DNA of 64,000 nucleotides, taken from positions 1-64,000 of the forward strand of contig CAVVOG010000001.1 in NCBI GenBank assembly GCA_963749895.1, given 5' to 3'. The translations under genes and the position numbers were made by a program. This document shows positions 1 through 7,922 of the stretch, piece by piece. The stretch comes from AC-51 sp963749895. GTDB lineage: Bacteria > Actinomycetota > UBA4738 > HRBIN12. Position 1 is the stretch's first letter, and every line of letters begins with the position of its first letter. The notes below the pieces were generated by a model, which searched no databases, had not been told where the DNA came from, and was given only the letters and a program-made list of their open reading frames with translations.

Positions 1-362
1 TCACCCATCTGCGCGAGGGCGGGGACGGAGGCATCCTGGCCCGCGGCCGCCAGCCGCCACAGCCGCCACGCCGTGCTCAGGTAGAGATCGATCGCCGCCG
101 GCAGGGGGATCTGCTCGCTGGCCGCCCATTCACCGGCGGCATGGAACCGATCGAGCTCGCGCCGCGTCGGCTCGCGGCCGGCCCCAGCGGCACGCAGGAC
201 CGCCCGCGGGAACTCCCCTAGGAGGCCGGCGTCGATCCCGGCGTCGGCGGCAGCCTCTCCGACGATCCGATCCACCTCGGCGTCGTCGACCTCGGCCAGG
301 CGGGAGAGCCTGCCGGCGATCGTGGGATCGAGCCGTTCCTTCGCCTCCTTCGACCGTGGCAT
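1..362 (-). CDS. PucR/CdaR-like regulator, N-terminal part (runs off left edge)
   Basis: The frame opens at an ATG (complement of 360-362) and 120 codons are visible before the window ends. The visible part is charged and helical. Residues 66-103 (RRELDRFHAAGEWAA, then LPAAIDLYLSTAWRLW) resemble the N-terminal helical sensor segment that precedes the C-terminal helix-turn-helix in PucR-type transcription regulators. The HTH itself would lie outside the window, so the regulator call rests on this one segment. No strong ribosome binding site precedes the ATG. It is divergent from the Gre-like gene, 164 bp away. An uncharacterised helical protein is the alternative. Confidence 0.45.
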   Translation of the reverse strand, partial: MPRSKEAKERLDPTIAGRLSRLAEVDDAEVDRIVGEAAADAGIDAGLLGEFPRAVLRAAGAGREPTRRELDRFHAAGEWAASEQIPLPAAIDLYLSTAWRLWRLAAAGQDASVPALAQMG

Positions 363-526
363 GCGCCCAGTGTGCCGCACCGCGGGCGAACGACCCTGCC
401 CCGATGTCCGGGTCCCGGAAAGGACCGGCCTGGCGACTCGTCCGGCTTCACCCGTGGAGGGAGCGTCGCCGGCAGGCGAGCCTTGGGGGCGTACACGACC
501 GGCAACCCGATCCGAAGGAGGAACCG

Positions 527-1009
527 ATGCCGACCGCGACCCGACCACGTCTCGACCTGACGGAGGACCGGATCCCACTCACCCCGATCGGCCGAGCCCG
601 GCTCGAGGCCCGTCTGGAGCGGCTCGAGAGCGAGGTCCTGCCGGAGATCCGTGACGCCCTGCAGGTCCGACGCGAGGACCCGACGATCCGCGAGGAGTTC
701 GCGCGCGCGATCGAGGAGATCGAGCGACTCGGCTCCGCGCTGCGCAGGGCGGTGATCACCGACCAACTGCCCGACGACCCGAAGGTCGTGGAGCTGGGCG
801 ACCTGGTCACGGTCCGGTTCGGCGACGGGACGACCGACAGCCTCCTGATCGTGCATCCCATCGAGGCGCCGCTCGACGACGTCCGCATCTCGTTCACGTC
901 GCCCTTCGCCCGTGCGCTGCTGGGGACGACGGTCGGCGATCGCATCGAGTTCGAACGCCCCGACGGAACCGTCCAGGGCGCCACGATCACGCGGGCCGTC
1001 CGCGTCTGA
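527..1009 (+). CDS. GreA/GreB-family elongation factor, divergent
   Basis: A 160-residue protein with the two-part Gre layout: a charged helical hairpin (about residues 15-80) and a C-terminal FKBP-like domain (about 85-160) beginning VELGDLVTVRFGDG. The usual GreA length is about 158. Gre factors bind the RNA polymerase secondary channel and stimulate cleavage of backtracked RNA. The coiled-coil tip, GDLSENAEY in typical GreA, reads EDPTIREEF here. One acidic residue is kept, but the second Mg-binding Glu position appears to be Ile, so cleavage activity is uncertain and it could compete with true Gre factors. I chose the ATG at 527 because GAAGGAGG lies 7 nt upstream; an upstream start would have no such site and a poor N-terminus. 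The zinc-ribbon gene follows after 17 bp and is probably cotranscribed. Confidence 0.8.
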   Translation: MPTATRPRLDLTEDRIPLTPIGRARLEARLERLESEVLPEIRDALQVRREDPTIREEFARAIEEIERLGSALRRAVITDQLPDDPKVVELGDLVTVRFGDGTTDSLLIVHPIEAPLDDVRISFTSPFARALLGTTVGDRIEFERPDGTVQGATITRAVRV

Positions 1010-1026
1010 CCGGAAGGGGATCCCTC

Positions 1027-1299
1027 ATGAAGTGCCCGAACTGCGACACCACCCTCGCGATGTCCGAGCGGCTCGGCGTCGAGATCGACTACTGCCCGCA
1101 GTGCCGCGGGGTGTGGCTCGATCGAGGCGAGATCGACCGGCTGCTCGAGGCGGAGCGCGCCCCTCGCGCCCGTGTCGGTCGCCGCGGCCCAGGCCCCGGC
1201 GCCTCCGCCCCCTGCGTACCCCGGGGTAGGACAGAGCGGCGGGGACACGACGAGCAGCGCCGGAAGCGCTCGTGGTCAGACCTGCTGGACTTCGGCTGA
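1027..1299 (+). CDS. TFIIB-type zinc-ribbon protein
   Basis: A 90-residue protein. The N-terminus has the zf-TFIIB pattern CPNC-x17-CPQCRG followed by VWLDRGEIDRLL, the hallmark of small bacterial proteins with a single zinc ribbon. The C-terminus RRKRSWSDLLDFG matches the basic tail ending in an acidic/aromatic segment that is common in the family. Function is unknown; nucleic-acid or chaperone roles are only inferred for the family. The middle (about residues 46-72) is Arg/Gly-rich in this frame, whereas the +1 frame of the same DNA gives a more natural Pro/Ala linker ending in PAYPGVGQ. Two compensating frameshifts in the linker are therefore possible. The 3' end overlaps the convergent cyclase gene by 24 bp. 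Confidence 0.75.
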   Translation: MKCPNCDTTLAMSERLGVEIDYCPQCRGVWLDRGEIDRLLEAERAPRARVGRRGPGPGASAPCVPRGRTERRGHDEQRRKRSWSDLLDFG

Positions 1300-2480
1300 G
1301 CCGGCGTCCAGCCGGACCAGCGGCACCGGGCGAGGTATGCCCTTGAGCGCGACGTCGCCGATCGGGAGCCAGATCCGAGCGGGGGTCCGGTCGGCGACCT
1401 CGCGAGCGGCGGTCACGGTACCGCCGCCCGCCGCGTCGCAGATCCTCGCGGCGAGGTTCACGGTATGGCCGAAGAAGTCCCCGTCGCGGCGGATCAGCGG
1501 ACCCACCGCGATCCCCGCGCGCCGCGGGCAGGGCCAGGTCCGCGGTCCCTGCCGTGACGTCGGCGGCGGCCGCGACCGCGTCGTCGGCCCGCTCGAACTG
1601 CAGCATCGCCCCGTCGCCCAGCAGCTTCCACGACGTGACCACCTCGTCGGGCCGCGGCCGATCGCACGAGACCGGCCAGGCGGGACCCGCGTTCGGCCGC
1701 CCCTTCGTCTCCTTCCTCCTGGGTCAGTCGCGTGAACCCGCTGAGGTCCACGAAGACGATCGCCGCCGGCTCGGGATCGGGGCGCCGGCGGATCCCCGCC
1801 TCCTGCAGGAGCAGTTCGATCTGTTCGGCGGTGTTCTCGAACTGCTGGCGCTCGAGCAGCCGCCGGTGGATCAGGTTGGACACGCGGAACCCGAGCCCGA
1901 CCAGCCGGCCGCGGATCGCCGCGCTCGCCTCGAGCATCTCGGCGCGCGGCATCCCGGATGCGAGCAGGCGATCCTGGACGTCACGACGGAACAGGGCCCG
2001 CTGATGCTCGGCCATCCGGTCCAGGTGTTCGGCGAACACCCGCAGCGTGCGGAACAGCGTCTCCGGCGGCAGGCCGGTCTCGAGCGCACCCGCTGCGAGG
2101 CCGAGCAGCTCGGCGTCGTCGGCCCTGATCGGCGCGTCCAGGTCGACGTCGGGCAGCCCGAGGCCGGCGAGCATCTCGCGGACCTGGTCGTCGCCGAGCC
2201 CGAGCTCGGACGCGACGTCCCGGTGCGACCGCGGCAACAGGCTGACCGGCTCGGTCTGCAGGAGCGCCCCCACGTCCGGCAGCGCGCCGCCCTCGATCGC
2301 CGCCGCCACGTCGGCGAGGGCGATCCCCGAGGCCTCGAACGCGAAGGCGAGCCGAGCGGTGTTGATCTGCGCGTCCTCGAGCGCACCGTCGGGTCCCGGG
2401 CGCAGGATGCCGAGCCCGATCAGCTCCTCGATCCTCGTCGGGTCGGCCCCGGTCCTGGCCGCGAACGTCCCGACGTCCAT
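1276..2480 (-). pseudogene. Class III adenylate/guanylate cyclase with MerR-like N-terminus, two frameshifts
   Basis: Reading from 2480, the first frame gives a MerR-like helix-turn-helix segment (about residues 1-70), a long helical region, and the start of a class III cyclase domain at AAIVFVDLSGFTRLT, which carries the first metal-binding Asp. The frame is then lost. The next piece, WKLLGDGAMLQF with the second metal Asp, lies in another frame near 1610-1640. The third piece, GDFFGHTVNLAARI through the terminal TGA at 1276, lies in the remaining frame from about 1525. All core cyclase motifs therefore survive but need two frame changes, near 1640-1665 and 1515-1530. Either the gene is dying or the assembly has indels in GC-rich runs. 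If intact, it would be a soluble cyclase fused to a DNA-binding-like domain, lying 7 bp downstream of the FAD/GcvT dehydrogenase. Confidence 0.75.
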
Positions 2481-2487
2481 CCGGTCC

Positions 2488-4905
2488 TCAGCTCCGCAGC
2501 CGCTCGCCGGCGGGGTCGTACGGGATCTCGGGCAGGATCCGCGCGGTGCGCGGCTCTCCGATCACGTAGACCGTGAGCTCGGGAGCCTCATCGGCGACGT
2601 CACGCTCCAGGTAGGCGAGCGCCAGGCTCGTCCCCACCGTGTGCCCGAAGGCGCCCGACGTGACCTCGCCGACCCTGCGGTCCCCGACCCAGATCCCGTC
2701 GTCGCGGCGAGCGTCCGCGTCGTCAGCGTCGACCTCGAGCAGGACGAGCCGCCACGTCGGGCCCGTCTCGCGCTCACGGCGTGCCGCCTCAGCGCCCACG
2801 AAGTCCTTCTCGTCGAACGCCACGAACCGATCCAAACCGGTCATCCCCGGGGTGCAGTCCTGACGGAACTCCGCCGACCAGATCCCGTAGCCCTTCTCCA
2901 ACCGGAGGCTGTCGATCGCGCGGTCGCCGACGGGCTGCATCCCCAGATCCTCGCCGGCCTCGCGCAGCTCGCGCCAGAGCGTGCGGTGCTGCACGGTCGG
3001 CACGACGATCTCGAAGCCGAGCTCTCCCGTGAGCGAGATGCGCCCGACCACCGCCTGCGACGAGCCGACGTCCATCGCCCGGATCGTCAGGAACCCGAAC
3101 GCGTCGTTCGACACCTCGTCGGTGGTGAGCCGCTCGAGGATCGAGCGCGATGCGGGACCGGAGATCGAGAACCCCATCCGGTCGTCGGTCAGGTTCCGGA
3201 GCGTCACGCCGCTCGGCGGGAGGTGCTGCAGGAACCACCGTCGGTGCCACTCCTGCAGGTAGTACGAGCCGGTCAGCCAGAACACGTCGTCGTCGAGGCG
3301 AGCGACGGTGAGGTCACCCATCAGCCGACCCGCGGGGTTCAGCATCGGGGCGAGACGGATCCTCCCGACCTCCGGCAGGCGGGATGCGACCAGATGGTCG
3401 AGCCACGCCGCCGCGCCGGGTCCGGAGACCTCGTAGCGGGCGTACTGCGCGATCTCGTAGGCGCCGGCCGCGTCGCGGACCGCCGCCACCTCCTCGCCCA
3501 CGATCGGCTCGGCGTTCGACCGCCCGAGCGTGTCGTTCTCGACGAAGTCCGTCGACGGCGCGAAGTACAGCGGCACCTCGAGCCCCCAGTTCACGGTGAA
3601 CCGGGCGCCGGCCTCCTCGAAGAGGTCGTACACGGGCGTGGTCTTCAACGGACGGCCGGCCGGCAGCTCTTCGTTCGGGTACGCCATCAGGAAGCGGCGC
3701 GCGTAGAACTGCCCGGTCGTGTCGCGCAGGTAGCGGTCGTTCGCCGCGTACGGGCCGAACCGGGCGACGTCCATCCCGAACACGTCGTCGCCCGGGTCGC
3801 CGTCGACGATCCAGTTCGCCAGGGCCAGGCCGATCCCGGCGCCCTGGGAGAACCCGGCCATCACCCCGCACGCCGCCCAGTACCCGGGCAGGCCGGGGAC
3901 GGGACCGACGAGCGGATTGCCGTCGGGCGTGAACGTGAACGCGCCGTTCACCCACCGCCTGATCCCCACGTCCTGCAGCACCGGGAACCGCGCGAACCCG
4001 ATCGACAGCTCGGGCATGATCCGCTCGAGCTCCTCCGGGAACAGGGTCCGCCCGAAGTCCCACGGCGCTCCCTCGACCGCCCAGTGTCGAGGGTTCTGCT
4101 CGTACACACCGAGCAGGATCCCCCCGTGCTCCTTCTGGAGGTAGGTGAACCCCTCGAGGTCGGTGACCGCCGGCATGTCGCCCTCGATCGCCGCGATCTC
4201 GGGGATGTCCTCGGTGACCAGGAAGTGATGGACCATCGGCGTGAGCGGGTGGTCCACGCCCACCATCCGCCCGACACGACGCGCCCACAGGCCCCCGGCG
4301 TTCACCACGTGCTCGGCGGTCACCGGGCCCTGCTCGGTCTCGACGAGCCACTCGCCGCTCGGCTGGCGCTGCAGCTCGAGCACCCGGTTGCCCTCGACGA
4401 TCTCGGCGCCGCGCTTCTTCGCCGCGATCGCGTACGCGTACGTCGCCCCGTTGGGGTCGAGGTTGCCCTCCTCGGGATCGAACAGCGCCGCCAGGACACC
4501 GGACGGCTCGATGATCGGGACCAGCTCGGCGGCCTCCTGCGGCGAGCACAGGTACGCGTCCGTCGTGCCCTGCGAGCGGAGCCACGCGAGCTCGGACTTC
4601 AGCCACTCGGCGCGCTCCGGCGTCCCGGCGAGCTCGAGGCCGCCGGACATGTGGAGCCCCACGCTCTGACCGCTCTCGGCTTCGATCGTCGGCCACATCT
4701 CGATCGTGTAGCGCTGCAGGGCCGCCACACGCGTGTCGGCGTTGATCGCGTGGAACCCGCCGGCCGCGTGCCAGGACGAGCCCGCGGTGAGCTCCGCTCG
4801 CTCGATCAAGACGGCGTCGGTGAGACCCTTGGCCGCCAGGTGGTACAGGACGCTGCACCCCACGATGCCGCCGCCGATCACGACGACCTGGTACCGATCA
4901 CGCAC
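2488..4905 (-). CDS. FAD-dependent dimethylglycine/sarcosine dehydrogenase-type enzyme with GcvT domain
   Basis: An 805-residue protein. It opens with a dinucleotide-binding motif VVVIGGGIVG (residues 7-16) in a DAO oxidoreductase domain (about 1-370), followed by a linker and a C-terminal aminomethyltransferase-like (GCV_T) folate domain (about 430-800). The segment TAGSSWHAAGG carries the His that binds FAD covalently in dimethylglycine and sarcosine dehydrogenases. Family members oxidatively demethylate N-methylated glycines and pass the C1 unit to tetrahydrofolate. The exact substrate cannot be read from sequence. I chose the GTG at 4905 because the FAD motif starts at once and AGGAAGGG lies upstream; a longer frame would add a non-homologous Arg-rich leader. 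The broken cyclase gene follows 7 bp downstream. Confidence 0.85.
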   Translation of the reverse strand: MRDRYQVVVIGGGIVGCSVLYHLAAKGLTDAVLIERAELTAGSSWHAAGGFHAINADTRVAALQRYTIEMWPTIEAESGQSVGLHMSGGLELAGTPERAEWLKSELAWLRSQGTTDAYLCSPQEAAELVPIIEPSGVLAALFDPEEGNLDPNGATYAYAIAAKKRGAEIVEGNRVLELQRQPSGEWLVETEQGPVTAEHVVNAGGLWARRVGRMVGVDHPLTPMVHHFLVTEDIPEIAAIEGDMPAVTDLEGFTYLQKEHGGILLGVYEQNPRHWAVEGAPWDFGRTLFPEELERIMPELSIGFARFPVLQDVGIRRWVNGAFTFTPDGNPLVGPVPGLPGYWAACGVMAGFSQGAGIGLALANWIVDGDPGDDVFGMDVARFGPYAANDRYLRDTTGQFYARRFLMAYPNEELPAGRPLKTTPVYDLFEEAGARFTVNWGLEVPLYFAPSTDFVENDTLGRSNAEPIVGEEVAAVRDAAGAYEIAQYARYEVSGPGAAAWLDHLVASRLPEVGRIRLAPMLNPAGRLMGDLTVARLDDDVFWLTGSYYLQEWHRRWFLQHLPPSGVTLRNLTDDRMGFSISGPASRSILERLTTDEVSNDAFGFLTIRAMDVGSSQAVVGRISLTGELGFEIVVPTVQHRTLWRELREAGEDLGMQPVGDRAIDSLRLEKGYGIWSAEFRQDCTPGMTGLDRFVAFDEKDFVGAEAARRERETGPTWRLVLLEVDADDADARRDDGIWVGDRRVGEVTSGAFGHTVGTSLALAYLERDVADEAPELTVYVIGEPRTARILPEIPYDPAGERLRS

Positions 4906-4946
4906 GAGACGAACCGCCCTTCCTGCGAGGTCGACGGGACCGTCGG

Positions 4947-4952
4947 AGTCTA
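4947..4952 (-). promoter_or_regulatory. Predicted -10 element (TAGACT) of the first FAD/GcvT gene
   Basis: TAGACT on the minus strand fits the TAnnnT pattern seen before many genes here. It would give a leader of about 35 nt containing the AGGAAGGG ribosome binding site. Confidence 0.4.
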
Positions 4953-5018
4953 GCCAGGGGGTCCGGGCGGGGTCCGCTCGGAGGTGACTTCGGGTCGCCC
5001 CCGCGGGACACTGCCGTG

Positions 5019-6164
5019 ATGCATCCCGTCGCTCGGTCGGCCGCGCTGCTGGTCCTCGCCCTCGCGGCGACCTCGCTCCCGCACGACCGCCCGGCACGAG
5101 CGGCCACCGACTACGAGACCGTGTGGGCGGGCGTCGACCATACGTGCGCCATCACACCCGCCGGCGCCGCGGACTGCTGGGGTGTGAACACCTACGGGCA
5201 GTCGAAGGACCGACCGGGGCCGTTCCTGATGGTGTCCGCGGGGGGACGCCACAACTGCGCCCTGACCGTGGACGGCGCGGCAGAGTGCTGGGGCTCGAAC
5301 GCCTACGGCGAGGCGACCGACCACGATGGTCCCTACATCGAGGTGGTCGCGGGCTGGCTGCACACGTGCGCACTGACGCCCGAGGGGGCCGCCGACTGCT
5401 GGGGGCGCAACGACGGCGGCCAGTCCGAGGACATGCCCGGGCCCTTCACGGCGCTCACGATCAGCGGCAACCACAACTGCGGCTTGACCCCCGACGGCGT
5501 CGCCGACTGCTGGGGCATCAACCGCGCGGGGCTGGCCGAGGACCACGCGGGTCCGTACACGCAGGTCTCCGCCGGGGACGGCCACAACTGCGCCCTGCGA
5601 ACATCGGCCGCGGTCGACTGCTGGGGGCTCCCCGACGACGGGCAGTCGAAGGACATGCCCGGCCCCTACACGCAGGTCTCCGCCGGGGACCATCACAACT
5701 GTGCGCTCACGCCGCAGGGGGCCGCGGAGTGCTGGGGCCGCAACGACGACGGGCAGGCGCAGGATCGGCCGGGGCCCTTCGTCGAGATCTCCGCCGGCAG
5801 CTACCACACGTGTGGTCGCACCGCAGCGGGCGACCTCGAGTGCTGGGGGGCGAACGACCACGGCCAGCTGGGGAGACGACTCACGATCCGCGCCCCCTCG
5901 CGGGTACCGCCGTGGACACGGGTCGAGATCGCAGGCAGGCTCTCATCGATCGACCCGGCCTGCCGCGCCCCGCATCAGGTCGTCCTGCGCATCCTGCGTC
6001 CCGCCGGGGTCGCGTCGCGCACGACGACGACCACGGGCTCGGGCCGGTACGTCTTCGCGCGCCTGGTTCGGCGGGACACCGTGGTTCGGGTGGGGTTCCT
6101 CGGAACCCCCGGCTGCGAACGCGTCTGGTCGCCGAAGGCACGCATCGGTTCGGGCACCGGGTGA
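5019..6164 (+). CDS. Secreted seven-repeat RCC1-like beta-propeller protein
   Basis: A 381-residue protein with a signal peptide (about residues 1-30, ARSAALLVLALAATS core, cut near RARAA). Seven repeats of about 36-38 residues follow, each ending in a segment like SAGDHHNCALTPQGAAECWG and then GRNDDGQ. This is the RCC1/BNR-type repeat, and seven copies would close a seven-bladed propeller. Each repeat holds two Cys, at the H-N/T-C and the D/E-C-W-G positions, so one disulfide per blade is likely outside the cell. A C-terminal region (about 290-381) looks like a beta-sandwich. Role unknown; binding or adhesion is an inference. GTG at 5016 is an equally possible start. Confidence 0.75.
   Translation: MHPVARSAALLVLALAATSLPHDRPARAATDYETVWAGVDHTCAITPAGAADCWGVNTYGQSKDRPGPFLMVSAGGRHNCALTVDGAAECWGSNAYGEATDHDGPYIEVVAGWLHTCALTPEGAADCWGRNDGGQSEDMPGPFTALTISGNHNCGLTPDGVADCWGINRAGLAEDHAGPYTQVSAGDGHNCALRTSAAVDCWGLPDDGQSKDMPGPYTQVSAGDHHNCALTPQGAAECWGRNDDGQAQDRPGPFVEISAGSYHTCGRTAAGDLECWGANDHGQLGRRLTIRAPSRVPPWTRVEIAGRLSSIDPACRAPHQVVLRILRPAGVASRTTTTTGSGRYVFARLVRRDTVVRVGFLGTPGCERVWSPKARIGSGTG
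5556..5690 (+). repeat. 24-bp direct repeat within the RCC1-like gene
   Basis: Positions 5556-5579 and 5667-5690 are identical over 24 bp and encode the same YTQVSAGD segment in adjacent propeller repeats. Such identity at DNA level suggests recent repeat duplication or gene conversion. Confidence 0.85.
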
Positions 6165-6178
6165 CCGAGGGCCGTTGC

Positions 6179-6184
6179 TAGGCT
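6179..6184 (+). promoter_or_regulatory. Predicted -10 element (TAGGCT) of the OsmC gene
   Basis: TAGGCT lies 27 nt before the ATG, leaving room for a short leader with the GAGGGGAACGAC ribosome binding site. Confidence 0.4.
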
Positions 6185-6211
6185 CGAGGGACACCGGACG
6201 AGGGGAACGAC

Positions 6212-6634
6212 ATGGCCACCACACGGATCGCGTCCACGCGCTGGGAGGGCTCGCTGCTCGAAGGCAGCGGCAAGACCACCTTCGAGTCGAGCGGGCTCGG
6301 CACCTACGACGTCAGCTGGCCGGCACGCTCGGAGGAGCCGAACGGCAAGACCAGTCCCGAAGAGCTGATCGCGGCCGCCCACAGCGCGTGCTTCTCGATG
6401 TCGCTTTCGAGCGGACTCGCGAAGGCCGGAACCCCACCGACCAGCCTCGACGTGCGGGCCGAGGTGGACTTCCAGCCCGGCCAGGGCATCACCGAGATCC
6501 GCCTGGCGGTCCGCGGCGACGTGCCCGGCCTCGATGCCGAAGGCTTCCGCGCCGCCGCCGAGACCGCGAAGGAGAACTGCCCGGTCTCGAAGGCGCTCGC
6601 CGCGACGCCGATCTCGCTGAGCGTGCTCGACTAG
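6212..6634 (+). CDS. OsmC-family peroxiredoxin
   Basis: A 140-residue protein, the usual OsmC length. The two redox Cys are in the expected places: C60 in AAAHSACFSMSLS and C123 in ENCPVSKAL. OsmC/Ohr proteins reduce hydroperoxides through these Cys in a domain-swapped dimer in the cytoplasm. The AHSACF context and overall length favour the OsmC over the Ohr branch. The gene has its own promoter-like element and a GAGGGGA ribosome binding site. Its TAG stop shares the palindrome CTAG with the stop of the convergent monooxygenase gene, so the two reading frames meet with no spacer. Confidence 0.9.
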   Translation: MATTRIASTRWEGSLLEGSGKTTFESSGLGTYDVSWPARSEEPNGKTSPEELIAAAHSACFSMSLSSGLAKAGTPPTSLDVRAEVDFQPGQGITEIRLAVRGDVPGLDAEGFRAAAETAKENCPVSKALAATPISLSVLD

Positions 6635-7833
6635 CGTCCGGCGATCGTCGAGGCCACGACCGCGGCGTCCTCGCCGACGCCGAACAGCAGCGAGGACTTG
6701 CGTTTCCTCAAGAAGTGCACCCCGACGAAGTGCAGACCTGGGACGACCGTGCTCGTGCCGTCCCGCTGGAGCGGGAACCCCATGTCGTCGAACGCATCGT
6801 CCCACGGCAGCCATGACCGGTAGTCCGGTCGGAAGCCGCCCGTGAAGATCGCGGCCCCGAAGCCGGCGAGGTCGAGTTCGGTCGGCGACCCGGGATCGAA
6901 CGGCGGCGGCTCCTCCACCTCAGGGACCGGCCAACCCCGCTCGGTCGCCGTCTTCACGATCAGCCCCATGTACATGCGGTAGCGCTCGTCACCCCACGCG
7001 ACCGACGCAGCGAGATCGTCTGCGAAGATCGCGGTCCGTCCGTCGCACCCCGAGAAGTGCCCCAGCAGCGTCACCCCGATCTCGCGGAGCATCCGCAGGT
7101 GCAGATCGTGGCCACCGTCGTGGCCGCTCGCGATCAGGTTCGCGTCCAGACGAGCCTTGGGATCCGGGAGCGCGTCGACCGGCTGATCGGTGAACCCGGT
7201 CTCGACGGCCCACCACACGGTGTCGTGGTCACCGATGCGGCGCGGCGTCCACGGCGCTCGCCCGCACGCCAGGAAGACCTCGCGCCCGGCCTGGTGGAGT
7301 TCCTCGGCGATCTGGCAGCCCGACTGCCCGCTCCCGACCACGAGGACCTTCCCGGCGGGCAGTGCGGCCTCGCTCGTGTAGCCGGTGACGTCGAGCTGCA
7401 GGAGATCGTCCGGCAGCGACACGGCGGCGGGCGGGCGGTGGGGACGCTGGTAGGCGCCGGTCGCCAGGACGACGTCAGCGGCCCGCCACGGGCCGTCCGC
7501 GGTCGACACGACGTACCCCTCGTCCCGGTGGTCGACGGCCGTGACGTCCACGCCCTCTCGCACGGGCAGGTCCGTCGCGTACCGGTCGAGGGTCGCCGCG
7601 ATCTGGTCGCGGGGCATGAACCCGTCCGGATCGTCACCGTCGTAGCGCGCGCCCGGCAGCTGCACGGTCCAGTTGGGCGTGACGAGGCAGAAGCTGTCCC
7701 AGCGATCGCGCCACGACTGCGCGATCAGTCCCCGTTCGAGCACGACGTGCTCGACCCCTCGGGCGGCCAGCTCGTGGCTGGTCGCCAGCCCGGCCTGTCC
7801 TCCACCGACGACGACCACGCGGACCTGCTCCAT
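6631..7833 (-). CDS. Flavin-containing monooxygenase-like oxidoreductase (CzcO type)
   Basis: A 400-residue protein with an FAD motif VVVVGGGQAGLA near the N-terminus, an ATG-like motif VVLATGAYQRPHRP, and a second Rossmann motif VLVVGSGQSG near residue 165 for NADPH. This is the layout of FMO-like/CzcO flavoproteins, which oxygenate amines, sulfides or ketones. Substrate unknown. The ATG at 7833 is preferred because the FAD motif begins five residues later. A CATACT element 8 nt upstream suggests leaderless transcription. It is divergent from the PLP decarboxylase operon. Confidence 0.8.
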   Translation of the reverse strand: MEQVRVVVVGGGQAGLATSHELAARGVEHVVLERGLIAQSWRDRWDSFCLVTPNWTVQLPGARYDGDDPDGFMPRDQIAATLDRYATDLPVREGVDVTAVDHRDEGYVVSTADGPWRAADVVLATGAYQRPHRPPAAVSLPDDLLQLDVTGYTSEAALPAGKVLVVGSGQSGCQIAEELHQAGREVFLACGRAPWTPRRIGDHDTVWWAVETGFTDQPVDALPDPKARLDANLIASGHDGGHDLHLRMLREIGVTLLGHFSGCDGRTAIFADDLAASVAWGDERYRMYMGLIVKTATERGWPVPEVEEPPPFDPGSPTELDLAGFGAAIFTGGFRPDYRSWLPWDDAFDDMGFPLQRDGTSTVVPGLHFVGVHFLRKRKSSLLFGVGEDAAVVASTIAGR

Positions 7834-7841
7834 GAGGTCCG

Positions 7842-7847
7842 AGTATG
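7842..7847 (-). promoter_or_regulatory. Predicted -10 element (CATACT), leaderless monooxygenase transcript
   Basis: CATACT on the minus strand ends 8 nt before the ATG at 7833. The first T is missing from the TAnnnT pattern, so support is modest. Confidence 0.3.
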
Positions 7848-7922
7848 GCGCACCGCGATCCGGATAGGCACGGCCCCGCCAGGCAGGGCATGATGCGGGC
7901 AACCGGCGCCGAAGGAGGCACC

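Noticed and set aside
2047..4953. 968-codon open frame on the plus strand
   Set aside because: It is antisense to the FAD/GcvT dehydrogenase, whose protein has clear FAD and folate motifs. Long antisense frames are expected in DNA with this GC content, and the translation has no recognisable domain.
5106..5880. Regular repeats that might be a CRISPR array
   Set aside because: The periodicity is about 110 bp, stays in frame and encodes RCC1-like repeats; there are no uniform short repeats with unique spacers.
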